A stretch of DNA of 37,096 bases, from NCBI GenBank assembly GCA_044426345.1, contig JAWXUP010000020.1, forward strand, positions 1 to 37,096, read 5' to 3'. The notes under the pieces were generated by a model. The model had not been told where the DNA came from. It did no database searches and saw only the letters and a program-made list of their open reading frames with translations. The DNA is from CAYJLC01 sp044426345. Its GTDB lineage: Bacteria; Bacillota; Clostridia; Oscillospirales; Butyricicoccaceae. Shown in pieces: positions 16,962-23,325 of the stretch; position 1 is the first letter of the stretch; every line of letters starts with the position of its first letter. Made by a program: the position numbers and the translations under genes.

Positions 16962-17973
16962 TCTTAAATTAATAGACACTCTTTGTAATATTTCGGGAAC
17001 TTCTGGAAATGAAGAAAAAGTTTGTAAATTCATAAAAAAAGAGATAAAAGATTATGTAGACGAGCTAAAAGTTGACACAATGGGTAATCTTATCGCTTTT
17101 AAAAAAGGTGAAAAAACACCGAAAAATCGTGTGATGATTTGTGCACATATGGACGAAGTTGGCTTTATCGTAAAAGACATCACCGAAGATGGAATGATTA
17201 AGTTCGGTTTTTGTGGTGGTATAGATACTAAAGTTGTGCTTGGTAGACGCGTGAAATTCGGCAAAGTTTGTGGCGTTGTTGGAATTAAAGCAGTTCACCT
17301 AACAACTGCTGATGAACGCAAAAAAGCCCCAGCATCTAGTACTTTATATATAGATATCGGTGCAAATAGTAAAAAAGAGGCAGAAAATTTAGTGTCACTG
17401 GGTGATTACGGTACTTTTGACAGCCTTTCTTACGAATTTGGCGATGGTTTTTATAAAGCGAAAGCATTAGATGACCGTTATGGTTGTGCTTTGATGATTG
17501 AAATGATTAAAACTGAGCTTGAATATGACACATATTTCTCGTTTAATGTTCAAGAAGAAGTTGGACTTCGTGGAGCTATGGTGTCGGCTTATGATATAAA
17601 ACCAGATATCGCAGTAGTTTTAGAAACAACAACTGCAGCTGATATTTCTGATGTTAAAGGTCAAATGAAAGTTTGTTGTTTGGGTGAAGGCGTAGTTATT
17701 TCTTATATGGATAGAGCTACGATTTATGATGAAGAATTATACAATAAAGCAACGGCATTGGCAGATGCTCACGGTATAAAATGGCAAACAAAATCGCTTA
17801 TTGCAGGTGGAAATGACAGTGGAACTATCCATAAAAGTCGTGCTGGTGTTAAAACAGTGGCTTTGTCTGTCCCAACTCGATATTTACACTCTCCAGCGTG
17901 TGTTGCAAAAATTTCTGATATGGAAGAAACATACAAAATGCTTGAGATTTTTATGAAAGAAGGTATTAATTAA
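16954..17973 (+). CDS. M42 family metallopeptidase, copy 2
   Basis: A 339-aa paralogue of its neighbours. Conserved residues are H65 in CAHMDEVGF, D173 in ALDDRYG, E201/E202 in QEEVGLRGA, E224 in VVLETTTAAD and H312 in YLHSP. Position 224 is Glu where copies 1 and 3 have Asp; the 'E(G/T)TTAxD' variant is itself common in M42 proteins, so activity is still likely, though specificity may differ. The ATG at 16954 has GGGAGGA eight bases upstream; a start 12 codons earlier lies inside copy 1. It overlaps copy 1 by 8 nt, and its TAA shares one base with the ATG of copy 3, so translation is coupled. Confidence 0.88.
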   Translation: MINLKLIDTLCNISGTSGNEEKVCKFIKKEIKDYVDELKVDTMGNLIAFKKGEKTPKNRVMICAHMDEVGFIVKDITEDGMIKFGFCGGIDTKVVLGRRVKFGKVCGVVGIKAVHLTTADERKKAPASSTLYIDIGANSKKEAENLVSLGDYGTFDSLSYEFGDGFYKAKALDDRYGCALMIEMIKTELEYDTYFSFNVQEEVGLRGAMVSAYDIKPDIAVVLETTTAADISDVKGQMKVCCLGEGVVISYMDRATIYDEELYNKATALADAHGIKWQTKSLIAGGNDSGTIHKSRAGVKTVALSVPTRYLHSPACVAKISDMEETYKMLEIFMKEGIN

Positions 17974-18959
17974 TGATTTTCGAACTTACAAAAGAAATAT
18001 GTGGCGTATTTGGTCCATCAGGACGTGAAAAAGATATTGCAAATGCTATAAAATCAAAAATCGAAGGCTATATTGACGAAGTATATACAGATAATTTAGG
18101 AAATTTAATCGCACACAAAAAAGGAACTGGTGCAAAAGTAATGGTTTCGGCTCATATGGACAGCATCGGTATGGTGGTTTCATATATTGAGGACGATGGT
18201 TTCTTGCGTTTCGGTTCTGTTGGAGGTCTTTCAAAAGCTGATTTAATTAACATTCCAGTGCGTTTTAAAAATGGTACTCGTGGAGTTGTTTCTCATACTG
18301 AAGGCAAAAAATTCAATGACCTTACAATCGCAGATTTCTTTATTGATATCGGTGCGAAAGATAAAGCAGAGGCTATGGAATACGTTAAAGTTGGCGATTT
18401 CGCAGTTTATGCAACTGATTGTGTGAAACAAGGAAACGTGATTATTGGACCATATATGGACGATAGAATTGCGTGTGTTGCACAAATTATGGCGATACAA
18501 AATCCAGAACCATCGGATAAAGATATATATTATGTTTTCTCGGCTCAAGAAGAGGTAGGTCTTAGAGGTGCAACTGTTGCAAGTTATGCTATCGACCCAG
18601 ATTTTGGTATTGCGATTGACGTTACAGATACTGGTGATACGCCAGATAAAACCGATAAAATGGCAGTGAAATTAGGTGAAGGTGCTTGTGTGAAAATTAT
18701 GGATAGGTCTGTAATTTGCTCGGAAAAAGTTCGCGACACAATGTTTGATGCTGCGAAAGAACTTGGAATTAACGCACAAAGTGAAGTTTTACGTTTTGGT
18801 GGAACTGATACAGGAGCTATGCAAAGAGCACGTGGTGGAGCATTGGTTGGTGCTATTTCAATTGGCACAAGATATATCCACTCGCCACAAGAAATGGTAA
18901 ATATCAGCGACGTTATTGATTCATCAAAATTACTTGCGATGACTATAAAAATGCTGTAA
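17973..18959 (+). CDS. M42 family metallopeptidase, copy 3
   Basis: A 328-aa paralogue, the shortest of the three. Conserved residues are H61 in SAHMDSIGM, D163 in YMDDRIA, E193/E194 in AQEEVGLRGA, D216 in AIDVTDTGD and H303 in YIHSP. Its ATG overlaps the stop of copy 2 by one base (TAATG), with AAAGAAGG upstream. The three copies differ throughout their length, so they are old duplicates rather than a recent amplification, and may form hetero-oligomers or have different peptide preferences (inference). No classical terminator follows; palindromic repeat modules begin within a few bases of the stop. Confidence 0.88.
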   Translation: MIFELTKEICGVFGPSGREKDIANAIKSKIEGYIDEVYTDNLGNLIAHKKGTGAKVMVSAHMDSIGMVVSYIEDDGFLRFGSVGGLSKADLINIPVRFKNGTRGVVSHTEGKKFNDLTIADFFIDIGAKDKAEAMEYVKVGDFAVYATDCVKQGNVIIGPYMDDRIACVAQIMAIQNPEPSDKDIYYVFSAQEEVGLRGATVASYAIDPDFGIAIDVTDTGDTPDKTDKMAVKLGEGACVKIMDRSVICSEKVRDTMFDAAKELGINAQSEVLRFGGTDTGAMQRARGGALVGAISIGTRYIHSPQEMVNISDVIDSSKLLAMTIKML

Positions 18960-18964
18960 AAAAT

Positions 18965-19335
18965 TGTGTGGGCGAACTGTATTTGTCCGTACAATACCAC
19001 AAAATACTACCGCACAAAAAAATGACACTTGTAGGGTACGGCGTCCTCGACGTACCGTTGCACGCGATAAAAAATCATAGAACAAAAAAATAAAATGCAC
19101 CCTGTAGGGGCGAACAGTGTTCGCCCGTGCCGTACCGTACTAAAAAATACGACCGTATAAAAACATTGCACGGTTGTAGGGTACGGCGTCCTCGACGTAC
19201 CGTCACGCAAAAAAATCTGCATAAACATTAAATAAAATGTACGCAATATGACGGACGACCACGGGTCGCCCCTACAAAAATATAAAACAATGCAACCTGT
19301 AGGTTATGGCGACCTTGACGTATTGTTACGCAATA
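18965..19335. repeat. Cluster of short palindromic repeat modules
   Basis: Most of the 549-nt gap after the M42 genes is a mosaic of modules of about 25-35 nt, each with an inverted repeat and a TGTAGGG (or CCCTACA) end. A decayed copy lies at 18967-18995. Two near-identical copies with ggtacg...cgtacc are at 19030-19064 and 19175-19208. One with gggcgaac-agt-gttcgccc is at 19103-19130. One in reverse orientation ending ggtcgcccctaca is at 19246-19276. A decayed one is at 19298-19332. A/T-rich linkers of 30-40 nt separate them. Several weak reading frames cross the region but are by-products of the repeats. The family recurs at 8147-8227 and 28010-28375. Confidence 0.8.
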
Positions 19336-19350
19336 TGAAAACGTTGCACA

Positions 19351-19459
19351 CTCCCTCAGTCACTTCGGTGACAGCTCCCTCGGAGAGGGAGCCAAAGGAA
19401 AAGCCTCCCTCTTCGAGGGAGGTGGCAAAATCTTCGATTTTGACGGAGGGAGTTTGCCC
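19351..19459 (+). repeat. CTCCCTC-type multi-hairpin repeat element (most complete copy)
   Basis: An element of about 109 nt with three consecutive hairpins: gctccctc/gagggagc with a 3-nt loop (19374-19392), cctccctc/gagggagg with a ttc loop (about 19404-19422), and caaaatc/gattttg with a ttc loop (about 19426-19442). The ends ctccctc (19351) and gagggag (19446-19452) can also pair, enclosing the whole. Partial copies are at 1-87, 1089-1140 and 14378-14405. It has no coding capacity and lies 50 bases upstream of the next gene. Confidence 0.75.
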
Positions 19460-19508
19460 ATAATAAAATATAATTGCATAAAAAAATATCAAAGGAATTG
19501 ACAAAAAA

Positions 19509-20753
19509 ATGAGTATAATTTCAAATGAAACACGTGAATTTGGACGTCAGGTTCACAAAAAAATACAACCTTATTTTGAAAAAGTAGACGAAATCGTTGA
19601 TATCAACACGGAAAAGGTGCTTTCTGCGTATAGAAAACATCGTGTATCTGAGGTTATGCTAGGTATGACCACAGGCTACGGATATGATGATGTTGGACGT
19701 GATACGCTAGATAAAATTTACGCCGATATTTTCGGCACGGAAAGTGCGCTTGTGCGTATTCAATTTGTAAACGGTACACACGCTATAGCAGCGGCGATGT
19801 TTGCTTGCGTTAAATCAGGCGATACGCTACTTTCTATCACTGGTGCACCATATGACACGTTATTAAACACTGTAAAAGGTGATTTTCATGGCTCGTTTAA
19901 AAGCTATGGTATAAATTACAAACAGCTTGAATTTAGTGATAGTTTTGATTTGGATTTGATTAAACAAACTATTTTAGAAGATGACAGCATCAAAACTATA
20001 TTTATCCAACGCTCAAAAGGTTATGCACAACGTATAACTTTACCAGTTGAAAAAATCGGAGAAATTTGTGCGTTCGTAAAAAGTATCAAGCCAGAACTTA
20101 TCGTGCTAGTAGACAACTGTTACGGTGAATTTGTTGAAAAAATCGAACCTACAAACGTTGGCGCAGACTTAGTTTGTGGTTCGCTTATCAAAAATATTGG
20201 TGGTGGTATTGCTCCTACTGGTGGTTATATCGCAGGTCGTTCAGATTTAATCGAAAACGCATCTTTCAGACTTACAGCACCTGGTATTGGTGGTGAATGT
20301 GGTTCGACTTTGGGTAATAATCGTGCATTATATCAAGGATTATTCTTAGCGTCACACGTTGTAGGTCAAGCTATCAAGACTGCGATTTTCACTGCACAAG
20401 CTATGCTGGATTTAGGTTATGATGTAAAACCACAACCTGATGAGATGCGTCACGATATTATTCAAACGGTGGACTTTGGTACACCAGACCCACTTCTTCG
20501 TTTTTGCGAAGGGATACAATCTGGCTCACCAATTGACTCACACGTAACACCGTATCCTTGGGATATGCCAGGATATCAAGACCAAGTTGTAATGGCTGCT
20601 GGTGCGTTTATTCAAGGTTCATCTATCGAACTTTCAGCTGATGCGCCGATGCGTGAACCATATACTTGCTTTGTTCAAGGTGGACTTACTTATGAAAGTG
20701 GAAAAACAGGCGTGTTAATAGCAGTGGACAAAATATTAAACAGAAATATATAA
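19509..20753 (+). CDS. PLP-dependent methionine gamma-lyase / aluminium-resistance family protein
   Basis: A 414-aa fold-type I PLP enzyme of the COG4100 (YnbB) family, annotated in relatives as 'aluminium resistance protein' or cystathionine beta/gamma-lyase-like. Landmarks are TTGYGYDDVGRDTLDKIYADIFG, VRIQFVNGTHAI, the PLP-site block LVDNCYGEFVE and the lysine block CGSLIKNIGGGIAPTGGYIAG. The reaction in vivo is not established; C-S cleavage of sulfur amino acids is likely by family. The start ATG has AAAGGA 12 nt upstream, a looser spacing than its neighbours, but MSIISNETREFG fits the family N-terminus. It is followed after 15 nt by a small membrane protein. The upstream region is the repeat cluster, and I could not place a convincing promoter there. 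Confidence 0.85.
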   Translation: MSIISNETREFGRQVHKKIQPYFEKVDEIVDINTEKVLSAYRKHRVSEVMLGMTTGYGYDDVGRDTLDKIYADIFGTESALVRIQFVNGTHAIAAAMFACVKSGDTLLSITGAPYDTLLNTVKGDFHGSFKSYGINYKQLEFSDSFDLDLIKQTILEDDSIKTIFIQRSKGYAQRITLPVEKIGEICAFVKSIKPELIVLVDNCYGEFVEKIEPTNVGADLVCGSLIKNIGGGIAPTGGYIAGRSDLIENASFRLTAPGIGGECGSTLGNNRALYQGLFLASHVVGQAIKTAIFTAQAMLDLGYDVKPQPDEMRHDIIQTVDFGTPDPLLRFCEGIQSGSPIDSHVTPYPWDMPGYQDQVVMAAGAFIQGSSIELSADAPMREPYTCFVQGGLTYESGKTGVLIAVDKILNRNI

Positions 20754-20768
20754 AACGAGGTATTGTAT

Positions 20769-21023
20769 ATGAATCAATTTAAAGATTTTATTTTCTCGGA
20801 ATTCGGAATGGGTGTAATAAATGTACTTTGTTTTGTTCTTTTGATGACAAATAGTAGTGCTTTTGGCTTTATTGGGTGCATTGTTTGGCTTTTATTTTTA
20901 ATAAATTCAATACAACGCACGAATTTAATAGGAATGAGAACAGTTTATTTTATCTGTACTTTTTTAGTGTGCTTGTTGCTGTTTTTAAATATCGTAGTTG
21001 CTGTAGGCAAAGTTATGGGTTAA
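20769..21023 (+). CDS. Small hypothetical membrane protein
   Basis: An 84-aa protein that I do not recognise. I start it at the ATG at 20769, with GAGG at 20757-20760 at good spacing; a TTG two codons earlier is too close to that site. It has three hydrophobic stretches (about residues 12-28, 31-45 and 55-80), separated by a short basic loop (NSIQRTN). A tail ending VGKVMG follows. No cysteine pairs or charged active-site motif are visible. It follows the PLP enzyme after 15 nt and precedes a strong terminator, so the two form one transcript. The function is unknown. Confidence 0.7.
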   Translation: MNQFKDFIFSEFGMGVINVLCFVLLMTNSSAFGFIGCIVWLLFLINSIQRTNLIGMRTVYFICTFLVCLLLFLNIVVAVGKVMG

Positions 21024-21045
21024 TAAATTTTTCGAATTAAATATT

Positions 21046-21076
21046 AATGAGCGGCCTTTAGTGGTCGCTCATTTTT
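21046..21076 (+). terminator. Rho-independent terminator after the PLP enzyme operon
   Basis: An 11-bp stem, aatgagcggcc with ggtcgctcatt (one wobble), has a 6-nt loop. Its lower arm runs into TTTTTT. Confidence 0.9.
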
Positions 21077-21090
21077 TGTGATTTTGCACA

Positions 21091-21124
21091 TAAAAAAGCT
21101 GTAGAAAATCAATCCTACAGCTTT
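21091..21124 (-). terminator. Rho-independent terminator of the O-antigen-ligase gene
   Basis: A 10-bp stem, aaagctgtag with ctacagcttt, has a 10-nt loop. On the minus strand it is followed by TTTA. It lies back-to-back with the plus-strand terminator at 21046-21076, as expected between convergent genes. Confidence 0.85.
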
Positions 21125-21130
21125 GGGATA

Positions 21131-22705
21131 TTAAATTTTACGTTGTTTTATAAAACCAGCGTACATAATCATAGCTGCCATTGCCCAAAAGTAGCCTACC
21201 ATATAAGGTACTTCGAAAATATTTTCAAAATAACAGTGAGCCAAAACGCCACACATTCCTGAAAGCATTGCAACACATGGTACGAAAAGATTAGTATTTC
21301 GAACTCTGCCGATTGCTTTTACTGATAAAACTACAACAGCAAGCAATAATAAAATATAAAAAGCGATGCCCATATATCCCATTTCTACTAGTGTTTTTAG
21401 GTAATAGTTATCCATATAGAAGTACTCAAATCCGTATGATGAGTCGATAACTTGATTTTGCATTGCAACAGCGCCACCAAAACGTCCTAAGCCGAAACCG
21501 AAAAATGCATTACATTCCTCTAAAAGTCCTAGTCCGATAGACCAACGAAGTGATCTGCCACCAACAGCTGAAGCTGCAGCATAGTCGCTTGTGAAAAGAT
21601 ATGTTATACGGTTTGTAACTGATGGCACGAAAACCACGACGGTTGCACCAGCAGCGAGTAACAGTGCTATAATTCTTCTATCGACAAATATTGCAAAAAT
21701 TACAACTGCAAGAGCCATACCAAGCCATGCACCTTTTGAAAATGTGAAAAGAACGGCAAAACATAGCAACATCGTAAAAAATCCTGCAGTTAATTTACCC
21801 AAAAGGCTTTTTGCTGTATAAAAATATGCTGTAACCATAGGTGTTAGAAGAACTAAAAGCGAACCCATAACATTTGGGCTACCAGTTAGCGAGAAAACAC
21901 GAGTTCTAACTGACTCTTCAGAAGAAGATGTCCACGTTGCAGGAACTTCAACTGCTACGATAAATTGATAAATACAGTGAATACCAAGTGCTATAATCAC
22001 GGCAATTAGTGTATTGTATAGTATTTTAAAGTCACGGTCATCTTCTATCAAGCGAACGATAACGAAGAACCATAAAATATATTGCACAACTGCTCGATAA
22101 CCAGCAACTGCGATATAAAAAATTGGTGATACCCAGCACATTAAAAATAAACCGACTGCTAAAAATAAGAAAATATAGCTGTCAAGAGGTGTTGTTTGAG
22201 GTGCATTTGGCGATTTTTTAAGAGCTATGCGATAGATAACCGTCACGAAAAATAGAATCATCAAAAGCTCGTCCCAAACAGACGCTAAAGATGCTATTTG
22301 AAGTACCGAACGTATAAAATAATCTATCGGAAGATAAAGTCCGAAAATTACTAGTAAAAATCCCTTAAATCCGATTTTCGTGAATGGTCTTAAAACCAAG
22401 CTAGATGTAGTTAAATTAACAAATAAATTTACAAAGAAATTGAAAATTTTGCACAAAAACGACTGTTCATATATCGCACCTAAATACTGCAAAAATCGTA
22501 TAATTTGTTTAACGACCCTTTCATATAAAGAAGTGTATAATGCACTGTCGGAAGTTATAAATTTCTCCCATAAAATGCGAGTTTTCGAGGTTTGATAGTG
22601 TTTTTTTGTTGCCTCAATTGTATTATGGATAGCGCCTTCTTTGTAAATATCAATAGTTTTAAGAGCAAATCTGAAAAGCAGACTACTTTTAAATATATTA
22701 ATCAT
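21131..22705 (-). CDS. O-antigen ligase / Wzy-like polymerase family membrane protein
   Basis: A 524-aa multi-pass protein of the Wzy_C/O-antigen ligase superfamily, which transfers or polymerises undecaprenyl-linked glycans outside the membrane. Residues about 1-110 are a mostly amphipathic N-terminal extension that Gram-negative WaaL proteins lack. Some ten hydrophobic segments follow. The family loop is visible as TRVFSLTGSPNVMGSLLVLL and, later, GLGLLEECNAFFGFGLGRFGG, matching the usual G-x-G/R-x-G region before an extracytoplasmic loop with YMDNYYLKTLVEMGYMG. I choose the ATG at 22705 (GGTGAG five bases upstream) over GTG at 22711. The start overlaps the DUF4330 stop by 8 nt, so the two are co-translated. 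It probably acts on a wall polysaccharide with CsaB and TagA (inference). Confidence 0.83.
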   Translation of the reverse strand: MINIFKSSLLFRFALKTIDIYKEGAIHNTIEATKKHYQTSKTRILWEKFITSDSALYTSLYERVVKQIIRFLQYLGAIYEQSFLCKIFNFFVNLFVNLTTSSLVLRPFTKIGFKGFLLVIFGLYLPIDYFIRSVLQIASLASVWDELLMILFFVTVIYRIALKKSPNAPQTTPLDSYIFLFLAVGLFLMCWVSPIFYIAVAGYRAVVQYILWFFVIVRLIEDDRDFKILYNTLIAVIIALGIHCIYQFIVAVEVPATWTSSSEESVRTRVFSLTGSPNVMGSLLVLLTPMVTAYFYTAKSLLGKLTAGFFTMLLCFAVLFTFSKGAWLGMALAVVIFAIFVDRRIIALLLAAGATVVVFVPSVTNRITYLFTSDYAAASAVGGRSLRWSIGLGLLEECNAFFGFGLGRFGGAVAMQNQVIDSSYGFEYFYMDNYYLKTLVEMGYMGIAFYILLLLAVVVLSVKAIGRVRNTNLFVPCVAMLSGMCGVLAHCYFENIFEVPYMVGYFWAMAAMIMYAGFIKQRKI

Positions 22706-23201
22706 CAACACTCACCGATTCTATAGATGCATTTAGTTCGAAACCACGAGTTTTAAGTGTGAAAGTTCTACCTGCACGAACTTCTTGTGTGCCGATTTTT
22801 AAGATAGGTGTGTTTGCAGCGATTTCTGATTCTACAGTAATAACATAGTCAACTTTGATTGGGTCATAAGCTTCAACGATTTCACCGACATCTGTAATAG
22901 TTTGAACAACATATTGTTCAGTATATACATCTGTTATATAAGCATCAACATAATCACTACCAGAAATTAATTGTGCGCCTAAAATTGGGTGAAGTTCTAA
23001 TTCCTCTTGAATAAATTGGCTTGCACCACGTATTCTAAATGTTGAGGTCATTGTAACAGTAGGTGATACAGCCTCTTTGATAGGTGTTGCAAGTAAAGTT
23101 ACAGCAATTGCAGCTACAGATGCTAAAATAGCCGCCGCTACAATAAAGTCTACCACGTTAATCTTTCCGAATAAACGTCCTTTTTGGTCAATAATTTTCA
23201 T
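22698..23201 (-). CDS. DUF4330 domain membrane-anchored protein
   Basis: A 167-aa protein starting MKIIDQKGRLFGKINVVDF, the DUF4330 signature. The start has GGAGG five bases upstream; an in-frame start 17 codons earlier has none. One membrane helix (FIVAAAILASVAAIAVTLLA, about residues 19-40) anchors an extracytoplasmic beta-rich domain of about 120 residues (repeated short v.v..v strands, ending FTLKTRGFELNASIESV). The function is not known. The family is typically encoded beside polysaccharide export and polymerisation genes, and here its last bases overlap the O-antigen ligase start, suggesting an accessory role to it. It diverges from the GT4-CsaB gene across a 124-nt promoter region. Confidence 0.8.
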   Translation of the reverse strand: MKIIDQKGRLFGKINVVDFIVAAAILASVAAIAVTLLATPIKEAVSPTVTMTSTFRIRGASQFIQEELELHPILGAQLISGSDYVDAYITDVYTEQYVVQTITDVGEIVEAYDPIKVDYVITVESEIAANTPILKIGTQEVRAGRTFTLKTRGFELNASIESVSVDD

Positions 23202-23273
23202 TTCTACCTCCGATAATAAAAAAAGTTTAATTTTCAGTTTAATTTTAACCAATTTTATGTTAAAATAATATAC

Positions 23274-23287
23274 GTATAATATTATAC
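23274..23287. promoter_or_regulatory. Palindromic double -10 region between divergent polysaccharide genes
   Basis: gtataatattatac is a perfect 14-bp palindrome containing TATAAT on each strand (plus 23275-23280, minus 23281-23286). A further plus-strand TATACT (23283-23288) pairs with TTAAAA 17 nt upstream. -35 matches are weak on both strands, so the exact promoters are uncertain. Confidence 0.4.
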
Positions 23288-23325
23288 TATAAATTTATGT
23301 AAAAATCTAGACCTTTGGAGGAATA

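Noticed and set aside
19007..19504. Short frames on both strands across the repeat cluster upstream of the PLP enzyme
   Set aside because: Their translations are derived from the palindromic modules and the CTCCCTC element. No start signals or conserved peptide character.
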